Shown here one piece after another: positions 43,160-52,874 of a stretch of DNA of 64,000 nt; position 1 is the stretch's first letter, and each line of letters begins with the position of its first letter. Location of the stretch: NCBI RefSeq assembly GCF_009834805.1, contig NZ_WVHO01000009.1:560501-624500 (forward strand), read 5' to 3'. Position numbers and translations under genes: made by a program. This stretch comes from Saccharibacter sp. 17.LH.SD (GTDB lineage: Bacteria; Pseudomonadota; Alphaproteobacteria; Acetobacterales; Acetobacteraceae). Under the pieces are notes generated by a model. It searched no databases and had not been told where the DNA came from. It saw only the letters and a list, made by a program, of their open reading frames with translations.

Positions 43160-44304
43160 GATGGAACAGCAAAAGCTCCTGGGGGTAAATAGGAAGAAGA
43201 AGGGCGACGATGACGTCGCGATGTTTTCCGGCGTTGTTCACGGGCCATACGCACCACCATACCATCACGCAACCCACGGTCAGCAATCATGATACGATCG
43301 GTTGGCCATAGAGATTGAATAGCATCGAAAATGGCACATCCGAAGAGTACCATGCTCGACCGACGTCGGCCTATGCAGGGATGGCGTGCAATGAGGTCGA
43401 GGGGCATATCATATAATTTTTTGAGGGCATGCACTAATGTTTGTCGGCCAAGGGAAAGACCGTCAATAAGGGAGCGGTCATAATGACCCAACTCCAGGGC
43501 GACGCTGGCTAAAGTTGTCACCGTGCCAGACGTGCCGATCATGCGGACGTTTCCTTTTTCAATATCCCGGCGAATACAGTGTACATCTTCGAAAGCGCGT
43601 AATGTTTGCGTTGCTTGTTGGAAAGCAGCTTTATAAGCGTCCTGTATAGGGAGATGTGCAAAACGCTCCGCAAAAGAGGCTGCACCAAGTTTAATGCTGG
43701 TTGTGCCAATGAGGTAATGGCGAGAGGATGCGTGATCAAGGCGTATCCATGAGAGCTCTGTGGAGCCACCACCAATATCGAAAAGCAAGGCGCGGTTTGG
43801 TAAAAATCCTTCTCCATTGACCACAGCCATAGGAAGCCATGGGTCTATAAAACGAGGGTGGACACCTAGGAGCGGAGAGCAGCTTTCAAGGGCGAGTTCT
43901 GCTTCTTCACGACTGCTGATGATCCGGAGGGCAAGACCTGTCTCACGTCGTGCTCGTTCAATAAAATCATGCGCATTGGCTGCGCGACGGCATGCTTCTG
44001 TTGTAACGGCGCGTATTCCGGCAATGGGCCAGCGTTTCAAACGTTGTACATAACGCTTCAGTGTTGCTAGAGTACGGGACATGGCTTCCTCGGTAAGGAA
44101 GCCATTGTGGTTAAGACCTTCCCCTAGCTGGACGGGCCGACTACAGCGTTCTAAAACGTGAACTTTATTATGAGAGTAGCGCGCTACCAGCAGACGACAG
44201 CTGGTCGTTCCAAGGTCAATAGCGGCATAAATGGCTGAAGAGGAAGCGCGTGTAAAAGAGGGCAACGCTTTCTGAGAATGAACATTTCGTATGTGAGGGG
44301 GCAT
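43156..44304 (-). CDS. Ppx/GppA family exopolyphosphatase
   Basis: An actin-like-fold phosphatase of 382 residues that removes phosphate from polyphosphate or from pppGpp. Visible: N-terminal phosphate-1 loop YAAIDLGTTSCRLLVARY, GIRAVTTEACRRAANA, ISSREEAELALES, phosphate-2 loop LLFDIGGGSTELSW and RMIGTSGTVTTLA. It lacks the C-terminal HD-type extension of E. coli Ppx, so it is the short alphaproteobacterial form. It starts a two-gene unit with rlmE. Whether polyP or pppGpp is the main substrate cannot be decided from sequence. Confidence 0.92.
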   Translation of the reverse strand: MPPHIRNVHSQKALPSFTRASSSAIYAAIDLGTTSCRLLVARYSHNKVHVLERCSRPVQLGEGLNHNGFLTEEAMSRTLATLKRYVQRLKRWPIAGIRAVTTEACRRAANAHDFIERARRETGLALRIISSREEAELALESCSPLLGVHPRFIDPWLPMAVVNGEGFLPNRALLFDIGGGSTELSWIRLDHASSRHYLIGTTSIKLGAASFAERFAHLPIQDAYKAAFQQATQTLRAFEDVHCIRRDIEKGNVRMIGTSGTVTTLASVALELGHYDRSLIDGLSLGRQTLVHALKKLYDMPLDLIARHPCIGRRRSSMVLFGCAIFDAIQSLWPTDRIMIADRGLRDGMVVRMAREQRRKTSRRHRRPSSSYLPPGAFAVPS

Positions 44305-44409
44305 GTGGGAAGTTACCTTTCGCCCATTAGTGAGCAGGCAGAATGGAATGGTATGGTGCTGTATGTAAAGAAAAATCCAAAACTATGAAAAAACATTTCA
44401 TGCTCCCTC

Positions 44410-44438
44410 TTGCATTATAGGCATCCTCTCGATAGAAA
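44410..44438 (+). promoter_or_regulatory. Candidate promoter of the tRNA-Gln genes
   Basis: TTGCAT (44410-44415), a 17-base spacer and TAGAAA (44433-44438) precede the first tRNA by about 18 bases, the expected place for a tRNA promoter. It is a modest match. Confidence 0.35.
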
Positions 44439-44456
44439 TCCCGAGCATACCGACTT

Positions 44457-44530
44457 TGGGAGATAGTTTAGCGGTAGAACTACCGGCTCTGACCCGGTCA
44501 GCCCTGGTTCGAATCCAGGTCTCCCAGCCA
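44457..44530 (+). tRNA. tRNA-Gln (anticodon CTG)
   Basis: It folds as a full cloverleaf: acceptor TGGGAGA with TCTCCCA, D arm with AGCGGTAG, anticodon stem ACCGG/CCGGT with loop CTCTGAC giving anticodon CTG (reads CAG), and a T arm with GGTTCGAATCC. The U1-A72 pair and discriminator G are glutamine identity features. CCA is encoded. It is identical to the copy 130 bases downstream. Confidence 0.93.
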
Positions 44531-44586
44531 TTTTGACATGGTCGAGATTACGATCTCGGATTGTAGGCTGTAGGAAGTCGCTATGA

Positions 44587-44660
44587 TGGGAGATAGTTTA
44601 GCGGTAGAACTACCGGCTCTGACCCGGTCAGCCCTGGTTCGAATCCAGGTCTCCCAGCCA
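44587..44660 (+). tRNA. tRNA-Gln (anticodon CTG), second copy
   Basis: It is base-for-base the same as the first copy, including encoded CCA. The 56-base spacer contains a small hairpin (CGAGAT-TACG-ATCTCG) that could serve RNase processing. Both are probably transcribed together. Confidence 0.93.
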
Positions 44661-44736
44661 TTTCTTTAATCTTCAGAAAATTAATAATCTTCCTCTTCCC
44701 ATGAGGGGGTGTGCTGCGTTATAAAGCCCCGCCAAC

Positions 44737-44766
44737 GGCCAGAGCGCCTTGGCCTCTGGTTTATTT
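44737..44766 (+). terminator. Possible terminator between tRNA genes and guaB
   Basis: CCAGAG (44739-44744) pairs with CTCTGG (44754-44759) and TTTATTTAT follows. It may end the tRNA transcript or attenuate transcription into guaB, 38 bases further on. Confidence 0.4.
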
Positions 44767-44788
44767 ATCGTCATCGCGAGATGTGTGA

Positions 44789-46294
<1,506 letters not shown>

Positions 46295-46395
46295 GGGAGC
46301 TTAAGGCTTCCGAGCCGTTTGTAGAGAGAAGAAGTTTTTTGTCCCTTCGGGCTTTCCCTCTTTTCTCTGCTGACGAAACCGGGTAGGCGGGGGAC

Positions 46396-47706
46396 ATGAC
46401 CCCCGCTGCTCGTCTTTCTGGTGCGATTGATCTGCTTTGTGCGATTCAAAATGCGCCCCATCGTCCCGCTGATGCGGTTGCTAACAGTTTTTTTCGTGAA
46501 CGCCGCTACATTGGCGGTGGTGACCGTCGCGCAATTTCTAATATAACGTGGGATGTATTGCGCTCTTGGCGCCGTCTGCATTGGCATTTACGTGCAGATG
46601 TGAAGGAGCGCCATAGTGACGTGTCACCGCGTCTTCTGTGCGGTGGTATGGTTCTTTTTTCGGGGAAAAGCCTGCGAGATGTGCAGGAGCTCTTTAGTGG
46701 CGAGCGTTATGCCCCTTCGGTTCTCACGCAACGTGAAATAGTCATGTTGCAAGGGCTTGAGGGAGAGGCGTTGACCGTAGAGAGGCAGCCTCTTGCGGTT
46801 CGTTTGGAAATTCCTGATTGGATTATGCCTTATCTGCAAGCTGACTTTGGTGATCGGCTTGAGGAAGAAATGGCTGCGTTGCTTGAATCTCCTTCGCTGG
46901 ATTTACGCGTGAATCTTCTCAAGTCTTCCCGTGCGGGGGCTATGAAAGCATTGCAGCGTGAAGGCTTCGATGTTGAGGAGACACGTTATTCTCCTTGGGG
47001 TATGCGCCTAGAAGGACGCCAGCCTGTGACATCGTCACAGACATTTCGTGATGGTGTGGTCGAAATTCAGGATGAAGGAAGTCAGCTTATTGCTGCGGCG
47101 ATAGGTGCACAGCCAGGACAGCGCATTCTGGATTACTGTGCTGGTGCTGGGGGGAAAACACTTGCACTGGCGATGACAATGGAAAATCGTGGGCAAATCG
47201 TTGCCTGTGACGTGTCACGTGTGCGTCTTGATGGTGCCGTAAAAAGATTACGGCGTGCAGGGGTGCATAATGTGATGCGTCACTTGCTCGTGTCAGGTGA
47301 TAAGTGGGCGAAGCGTCGTGAAAAGAGCTTCGATACGGTTCTAGTGGATGCACCATGTTCTGGTACGGGGACATGGCGGCGTAACCCGGACGCGCGTTTA
47401 CGCCTGACAGAGCAAGATATTCAGGAATTATGTGTCAAACAGGCGCATATTATAGAGATTGCTGCGCGACTTGTGCGCCCAGGTGGGCGGTTGATTTACG
47501 CAACATGCTCCTTATTGAGTGTTGAAAATTATAAGCAAGTTTCAGCTTTTCTAGAGAAGCATCCAGACTATCAATGGCTGTCTCCTGAACAAGGGTCTGC
47601 TTTGTTACCAGAAGCGTTACGTCAAAAAGCACATTTTGCTTTAACGCCCTATCAGCATGGTACGGATGGATTTTTTGTCTCTATTCTCCAGAAGCAATCG
47701 CCATAA
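46396..47706 (+). CDS. rsmB: RsmB/NOP-family rRNA (cytosine-5-)-methyltransferase
   Basis: A SAM-dependent m5C RNA methyltransferase of 436 residues. The N-terminal helical (NusB-like) region is short; the catalytic half has QDEGSQLIAAAI, SAM motif LDYCAGAGGKTLALA, and the two family cysteines in VDAPCSGTGTWRRNP and LIYATCSLLSVEN. RsmB methylates C967 of 16S rRNA; the exact target in this organism cannot be read from sequence, so the symbol is by family. It follows guaB in the same direction, an arrangement shared by many acetic acid bacteria. Confidence 0.85.
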   Translation: MTPAARLSGAIDLLCAIQNAPHRPADAVANSFFRERRYIGGGDRRAISNITWDVLRSWRRLHWHLRADVKERHSDVSPRLLCGGMVLFSGKSLRDVQELFSGERYAPSVLTQREIVMLQGLEGEALTVERQPLAVRLEIPDWIMPYLQADFGDRLEEEMAALLESPSLDLRVNLLKSSRAGAMKALQREGFDVEETRYSPWGMRLEGRQPVTSSQTFRDGVVEIQDEGSQLIAAAIGAQPGQRILDYCAGAGGKTLALAMTMENRGQIVACDVSRVRLDGAVKRLRRAGVHNVMRHLLVSGDKWAKRREKSFDTVLVDAPCSGTGTWRRNPDARLRLTEQDIQELCVKQAHIIEIAARLVRPGGRLIYATCSLLSVENYKQVSAFLEKHPDYQWLSPEQGSALLPEALRQKAHFALTPYQHGTDGFFVSILQKQSP

Positions 47707-47754
47707 TTCTGATGAAATAGGGTGATCTAACTCGGTACTACTCTTTGGGTATTC

Positions 47755-47797
47755 GATAGCAGCAGAGGAGCTATCGGAGACAATAGTCTCCTGCTAT
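47755..47797 (+). promoter_or_regulatory. Alternative hairpins upstream of the antiporter gene
   Basis: GATAGC/GCTATC (47755-47760 with 47770-47775) and GGAGAC/GTCTCC (47776-47781 with 47786-47791) form two adjacent hairpins. ATAGCAG (47756-47762) can instead pair with CTGCTAT (47791-47797), which excludes the first. A TATAAT at 47818-47823 lies downstream, so the hairpins may belong to the 3' end of the rsmB transcript rather than to the antiporter leader. Confidence 0.3.
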
Positions 47798-47945
47798 GTT
47801 ATAAGCGCATATCAGGATATAATTCGATGTACAATGTCGATCGTGATGGTTAAGGTCTCCTGGTCGACAGGATGGCGAGACGATGTGTGCCGCGGAATAA
47901 GCACCTAAAGAGTGATTCTGGCCGAAAGGGGGACAGCGCACCTAT

Positions 47946-49802
47946 ATGCAATACGATATTCTTCTCGGTGTAGTGACAACATTTGGTGCGGGGATGCTCG
48001 CGCAATGGGTGGCATGGCGCTTTAAGCTGCCAGCGATTGTTCTTTTATTCGCTTTAGGTCTGCTTTTTGGTCCCGTCATGGGATGGCTCCATCCTTCAGA
48101 AGCTCTGGGGGGAGCATTCCGCCCGATGGTATCAATGCTGGTGGCATTGATCGTGTTTGAAGGTGGGATGGCCCTTGATATCCGTCAGCTTCGTGAGGCA
48201 GGCGAAGGTGTTGCGCGCCTCACGATGCTTGCTTTGCCGATCAATTGGATTCTTGGGGCTCTCGCGGCACATTATATTGCCCACCTTGAATGGGGAATTT
48301 CGTTTTTATTTGGTGCGATTGTTGTCGTAACTGGCCCTACAGTTGTGTTGCCTTTGTTGCGAAGTGCAAAATTGAAGCCACGGGTGGCGGCATTCTTGCG
48401 GTGGGAAGCAATTGTTAATGACCCGTTGGGAGCCATTCTTGCCGCAGTTGTGATGCAGGTCTTGATTCTGCATGTTGATTTTCAAAATGGGCTCTTTTTT
48501 ACAAAAACACTGCCAAACATCTTGATTGCGGGAGCCATTTCGATCGCAGCAGGTATTTTACCAGCTTATTTGATGCGGTTTCTCTTCACCCGGGATCTGA
48601 TGCCGGAGCTTTTGAAAGCGCCCGTATTGCTGTCGATGGCATTGGTGATTTTTGAGCTTTGCACGCTTGAGATAGAAGGAGCAGGCCTCATTGCCGTAAC
48701 GGTGTTTGGGATGGCATTAACCAACCTGCACATTCCGGGTATGAACGAGTTGCGGCGTATCAAAGAGTCTCTTGTTGTTCTTATGGTCTCTGTGCTGTTT
48801 ATTCTATTAACAGCTGATCTGCATCGTGATGTTTTAGCACGGTTGTCTGTGCCGATCGTTTTATTGACGCTTGCCGTTATGTTTGTTGTGCGTCCATTGG
48901 GTATTTTCCTCTCCACACTCGGTGGGACGGCCACGACGTGGCAGGAGCGTCTTTTTGTTGGGTGGATTGCCCCACGTGGGATTGTGGCTGCGGCCGTGGC
49001 CGGGGCTGCGGGTATTCGCCTGAGTGAGGCGGGCTATGCATCAGCAGACCTTGTCATGCCTGCTGTGTTTGCTGTCATTGCGGCGACGATGCTGTGCCAT
49101 GGTTTTTCCTTAGTGCCGCTTGCACGTGCTTTAAAACTGACCTTGGTCAATGAATCAGCCATAGCTATTTTGGGAAGTAGTACGTGGTCGGCGAATTTGG
49201 CGCTGTGTTTGCGTAAAGCAAAGGTGCCGGTGCTGCTTATTGATAATAATGCACGTGACCTTATGAAGGCCGCCCGTGATGGTGTTCCCGTGCTCAAAGC
49301 GGAGTTGCTTTCTGACCATGGGCAGGAATCTTTGGAAGAACGTCCTGTTGACTATCTTATCGCAACCACGGGTGATGGGATTTATAATGGGATGGTGTGC
49401 GGGCATTTAGCCCCACATATGGGCCGTCAGCGTGTGTTTCAAATTAGCCCTGGCGTGGCACGTCTTGATTTGTATCGTGGGCTTTCAAGGGATGCCCGCG
49501 GAAGAGTTTTGGGCGAGCCATCGTGGAGCTATTCATTTTTTGACACACTCTTTAGTCGGGGATGGCGCTTTGTTAGCCGTTCTATGACAGAGGAAGATGT
49601 TCAGAATTTTAAGCAGGATGAAAACCGTCTTGATATTCTTTTAGTCAGGCGAGGAACCGGCATTCTCATTCGTTCTGCTGAAGATTCGATCCATATTACG
49701 CCAATGGCAGGAGATATCATGGTGTCTATGGTGCAAGAAGTGGAAGCGCCTGTGGAGAAAAAGGAGACGGTAAGCCTCCCTTCCGAAGCATTGTCGGGCT
49801 AG
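47946..49802 (+). CDS. NhaP-type cation:proton antiporter with C-terminal TrkA-N domain
   Basis: A 618-residue CPA1-type monovalent cation/H+ antiporter. About twelve membrane segments fill residues 1-400, with GAIVVVTGPTVVLPLLR and the ion-binding Asn-Asp in EAIVNDPLGAILA. The C-terminal cytosolic part (about 405-520) looks like a TrkA-N/RCK nucleotide-binding fold (AIAILGSSTWSANLALCLRKAKVPVLLIDNN), which gates K+ systems by nucleotide; the GxGxxG is degenerate. It would export Na+ or K+ in exchange for protons, useful for pH and ion homeostasis in acid environments. GGGGGA is about 13 bases from ATG, rather far. Confidence 0.9.
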   Translation: MQYDILLGVVTTFGAGMLAQWVAWRFKLPAIVLLFALGLLFGPVMGWLHPSEALGGAFRPMVSMLVALIVFEGGMALDIRQLREAGEGVARLTMLALPINWILGALAAHYIAHLEWGISFLFGAIVVVTGPTVVLPLLRSAKLKPRVAAFLRWEAIVNDPLGAILAAVVMQVLILHVDFQNGLFFTKTLPNILIAGAISIAAGILPAYLMRFLFTRDLMPELLKAPVLLSMALVIFELCTLEIEGAGLIAVTVFGMALTNLHIPGMNELRRIKESLVVLMVSVLFILLTADLHRDVLARLSVPIVLLTLAVMFVVRPLGIFLSTLGGTATTWQERLFVGWIAPRGIVAAAVAGAAGIRLSEAGYASADLVMPAVFAVIAATMLCHGFSLVPLARALKLTLVNESAIAILGSSTWSANLALCLRKAKVPVLLIDNNARDLMKAARDGVPVLKAELLSDHGQESLEERPVDYLIATTGDGIYNGMVCGHLAPHMGRQRVFQISPGVARLDLYRGLSRDARGRVLGEPSWSYSFFDTLFSRGWRFVSRSMTEEDVQNFKQDENRLDILLVRRGTGILIRSAEDSIHITPMAGDIMVSMVQEVEAPVEKKETVSLPSEALSG

Positions 49803-49890
49803 GTTCAAAAAAGTTCCACATCGTGTATGACTTGTAGGCTTTTGATAAAGAGATAAAGTCATACTGCGATGTGTGAGGCCAGGGGGAGAT

Positions 49891-50589
49891 ATGAGTAGTC
49901 GTCATTTTGTATTTATTGTGAATAGTGACGATACATTAAGGCTCCAACTGAAGGAGTATATCTGTCAGGAAGAGAGCCTAGAAGTCTTTAGTGTTGCGAC
50001 CTGTGAAGAAGTGAGACAAATTTTTGCAGATGGTGAGCAGCGCGTTGATCTCCTTTTGATGGCGGATACGCTTTCCGATGGAGATGGTATTGAATTCTGT
50101 CAGGAGTTACGCCTGATTGGTGTAAAAATTCCCATCGTTATGATGACGGATTCATATGACGAAGAACATATCGTCAAAGGGTTGGATTCCGGTGCGAATG
50201 ACTATGTTATTAAACCCTTTCATTTCAAAGAATTACTGGCACGTTTGAGAGCTCAATTGCGTGCTTTTGATACAAGTGAAAATGTTGTTTTTGATATAGG
50301 TCCCTACATCTTTAGGCCATCATTCAAGCAATTAATTGACCCAAACAAAGGGTACCGTATTCATTTGACAGAGAAAGAAACGGCGATCCTGAAATATTTA
50401 TCCCGAGCGGGGCATCAGCCTGTTAGCCGTCAAATATTATTGGATAAAGTGTGGGGCTATAATGCGACTGTGACAACCCACACATTAGAGACCCATATTT
50501 ATCGGCTGCGCCAGAAAATAGAGCCGGATGCGACACGGACGTCGTTACTCATGACAGAAGGCGGAGGTTATCGCCTAAAAATGGATTAA
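49891..50589 (+). CDS. Orphan OmpR-family response regulator with degenerate receiver
   Basis: A 232-residue two-domain regulator. Receiver (1-118): the beta-1 acidic pair is N11-S12 instead of Asp/Glu-Asp, and the phospho-acceptor position holds A58 (LLLMADTLSDGDG; Asp is shifted to 59). The downstream T86 and K108 (DYVIKPF) are kept. The C-terminal winged helix (about 130-230) is intact, with VSRQILLDKVWGY and THTLETHIYRLRQKI. It probably binds DNA without Asp phosphorylation, like other atypical regulators; this is inference. No histidine kinase is adjacent. The frame opens at 49873, but GGGGGAGAT selects ATG 49891. It follows the antiporter by about 90 bases and ends at a terminator. Confidence 0.88.
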   Translation: MSSRHFVFIVNSDDTLRLQLKEYICQEESLEVFSVATCEEVRQIFADGEQRVDLLLMADTLSDGDGIEFCQELRLIGVKIPIVMMTDSYDEEHIVKGLDSGANDYVIKPFHFKELLARLRAQLRAFDTSENVVFDIGPYIFRPSFKQLIDPNKGYRIHLTEKETAILKYLSRAGHQPVSRQILLDKVWGYNATVTTHTLETHIYRLRQKIEPDATRTSLLMTEGGGYRLKMD

Positions 50590-50620
50590 CGCTGAGAGCG
50601 GGCGATATATTCTGTAGGTC

Positions 50621-50649
50621 AAGGGGCGCAGTAATGGCGCCCCCTTTTG
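50621..50649 (+). terminator. Rho-independent terminator of the response regulator gene
   Basis: GGGGCGC (50623-50629) pairs with GCGCCCC (50637-50643) and CTTTTGT follows. It lies 32 bases after the regulator stop and next to the convergent xth stop at 50652. Confidence 0.8.
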
Positions 50650-50651
50650 TA

Positions 50652-51446
50652 TTAAAGTTCAAGATCGAGAAGCACAGGAACATGGTCGGAAGGACTGTTC
50701 CAATCGCGTATATCCTTCAGCACATCAATGGATTTGAGGGCAGGTAAAAGGTCAGGCGTGAGCCAGACATGGTCCAGTCTACGTCCTCTATTAGATTTTT
50801 TCCAATCCCGATTGCGGTAAGACCACCATGTATAGAGCTTTTCAGTCGCTGGGATGACATGACGCATCGCATCTTCAAAACCGGTTTCGAGCCATTTTTG
50901 TAAGCGTTCGGTCTCTGGTGGTGTGTGGCTGACAATTTTGAGAAGCTGGCGGTGACTCCAAACGTCATTTTCAAGGGGAGCGATATTGAGGTCACCAACA
51001 AGAATACTGCGCGTTGGAGGGTTTTTCTGAAACCAGTGTGTGACTTCTTCAATAAAAGAAAGCTTATGCGCGAATTTGTCATTCACATGAGGGTCAGGGA
51101 TATCGCCTCCAGCGGGAACATAGAAATTGTGAAGCTGAAGCGGTTTTTGATGTGTTTCAACAAACGCAGCAATATGGCGGCAATCTTCTTTATGACACCA
51201 AGTTGGCGTTGTTTCGACGAGCTCTAGTGGCAAGCGTGAGAGGATGGTTACCCCATTATAGCTTTTCATGCCGCGATAAAGCTGATGGGTATAGCCAAGC
51301 TCTTTGAGGGCTTCGAAGGGAAAGAGAGGGTCGGGAACCTTCGTTTCCTGCAAACAGAGTATGTCAGGGCTGTATTCATCCACAAGACGCTGGACAAGAG
51401 GAAGCCGCAAGCGAAGAGAATTAATATTCCATGTAAGAAGACGCAT
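50652..51446 (-). CDS. xth: Exodeoxyribonuclease III
   Basis: AP endonuclease/3' exonuclease of base-excision repair, 264 residues. Visible: MRLLTWNINSLRLRL, ILCLQETKVPD (metal Glu), YRGMKSYNGVTILSR, NFYVPAGGD (catalytic Tyr), LVGDLNIAPLENDVW (Asp/Asn), TWWSYR...NRGRRLDHVWLTP and the final SDHVPVLLDL (His). The frame runs to 51512, but MRLLTW is the canonical N-terminus. It is divergent from the dipeptidase gene. Confidence 0.95.
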   Translation of the reverse strand: MRLLTWNINSLRLRLPLVQRLVDEYSPDILCLQETKVPDPLFPFEALKELGYTHQLYRGMKSYNGVTILSRLPLELVETTPTWCHKEDCRHIAAFVETHQKPLQLHNFYVPAGGDIPDPHVNDKFAHKLSFIEEVTHWFQKNPPTRSILVGDLNIAPLENDVWSHRQLLKIVSHTPPETERLQKWLETGFEDAMRHVIPATEKLYTWWSYRNRDWKKSNRGRRLDHVWLTPDLLPALKSIDVLKDIRDWNSPSDHVPVLLDLEL

Positions 51447-51541
51447 GGGCTTCTGATGCCCTGAATCTCTTTTTTGATGCAAGGGGGTTGTGAGATTGTA
51501 TGAGGGGCGCAATGTAGAAAAGACACAGTGTGAGGAATTTT

Positions 51542-52603
51542 ATGACACAGCCGCCTCTTACCGCCTTTGATACGCATATTGATATTCCATGGCCAGAACG
51601 GACAGCTGACGGATTGCCAGCATGGGAAGGTGGAGCACGAGAGGATGTGTGGTCTGTGGAAACAGCGCGTCGTTTCACGGTTCCTAAAGCGCGACAAGGA
51701 CAGGTGGGGGCGGTGTGCCTGGCGGCTTATATTCCTCAAGCTACTTTAAATACGGCAGGCATAGAGGCAGCCTGGCGACGGACACAGGCTATGTTGGATG
51801 TTATTCATCAGATTTCGTCTGGAGGGCAGGCTGAAGACGTTCGTCTTTGTCGTACAGCAACAGAGATTCGATCCGCCATTGAGGGCGGTGCGTTGGCCAT
51901 TGTACCTGTTGTTGAGAATGGCTATGGTATTGGGGATCATCCAGAGCGTGTTGCCTATTTGGCGCAGCATTACGGTATTCGGTACATTACGTTGACGCAT
52001 AATGGTCATAACCAGTTGGCCGATGCTGCCGTTGCGCGTGGTGAGGATGCACGGAAGTATGGTGGCTTATCGGATTGTGGTCGCGCTGTTATTGTTGAAA
52101 TGAATCGCCATGGTGTTCTTGTGGATGTGTCTCATGCGTCCAAAGAAACCATGATGCAGGCGAGTGAGCTCTCTTCGACACCGGTTTTTGCGAGCCATTC
52201 ATGTGCTAGAGCGTTATGTGACCATCCGCGTAATCTTGATGATGAGCAGTTGGATCGTTTGCGTGAAACGGGAGGGGTTATTCAGGTGACGGCTATGGCT
52301 CCTTTCCTCCGTCGGGGGGGGGGTGGAACGTTAGAGGATCTTGTGCGCCACATAACTTATATTGCGGGGCGTATTGGTGTGGAGCATGTTGGCTTTTCAT
52401 CAGACTTTGATGGTGGCGGTGGGATTGAAGGATGGCAGGATGCGAGCCAAACCCATCACGTGATGCGAGCCTTACAGGAGGCTGGTTTTAGTCGAAATGA
52501 GTGTTACGCCTTATCAGGAGGTAACATGCTACGTCTTCTAGAAAAGTCCGAGGAAGTGGCAGATGGTATTGTGTCAAGGGGGAGTAACGGCCTTTTCACG
52601 TAA
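51542..52603 (+). CDS. Membrane-dipeptidase-like peptidase M19
   Basis: A zinc dipeptidase of the renal-dipeptidase family, 353 residues, TIM-barrel fold. Visible zinc ligands: FDTHIDIPW (His-x-Asp), VPVVENGYGI (bridging Glu), LVDVSHASKETM (His), VFASHSCAR (His) and GFSSDFDGGGG (Asp). No clear signal peptide or membrane segment is seen, so it is likely cytoplasmic. Members cleave dipeptides, often with a D-residue. GAGGAA lies 6-7 bases before ATG 51542; a GTG at 51530 would add four residues. Confidence 0.92.
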   Translation: MTQPPLTAFDTHIDIPWPERTADGLPAWEGGAREDVWSVETARRFTVPKARQGQVGAVCLAAYIPQATLNTAGIEAAWRRTQAMLDVIHQISSGGQAEDVRLCRTATEIRSAIEGGALAIVPVVENGYGIGDHPERVAYLAQHYGIRYITLTHNGHNQLADAAVARGEDARKYGGLSDCGRAVIVEMNRHGVLVDVSHASKETMMQASELSSTPVFASHSCARALCDHPRNLDDEQLDRLRETGGVIQVTAMAPFLRRGGGGTLEDLVRHITYIAGRIGVEHVGFSSDFDGGGGIEGWQDASQTHHVMRALQEAGFSRNECYALSGGNMLRLLEKSEEVADGIVSRGSNGLFT

Positions 52604-52803
52604 GATCCTTAAAAATTGTCCACTATTTTTTTCGTGAATGGGATTGACATGAATAGGAAGAGGAGAAGGAATCAGAAAAGAGTGATGGAAAGAGAATTGG
52701 AGTAAGAATTGTTTATTTTCATAGAGTTAAGTCTTTTGATTAAAAATTAGGCAATCTGAAGCCGAGAAAGAAAAAGCCTGCCTTGTGTGAATCTGCCCTG
52801 AGA

Positions 52804-52838
52804 GTATTCACAGGGTTGTCCACAGGAATAGTGGATGA
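52804..52838. promoter_or_regulatory. Cluster of DnaA-box-like sequences before uvrC
   Basis: GTATTCACA (52804-52812) and TTGTCCACA (52816-52824) each match eight of nine positions of TTATNCACA, and AGTGGATGA (52830-52838) is a weaker inverted match. They lie in an AT-rich 271-base gap. It could be DnaA-dependent control of uvrC, or chance. Confidence 0.25.
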
Positions 52839-52874
52839 GTGGCGTAGGGCGCCCTGTGTTAGGTTCGTGATGAT

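Noticed and set aside
47707-47945. Known riboswitch (c-di-AMP or Mn type) before the antiporter
   Set aside because: Hairpins are present, but I could not match any conserved riboswitch core.
52640-52680. TTGACA promoter for uvrC
   Set aside because: A TTGACA is present, but nothing like a -10 box lies 16-18 bases downstream.
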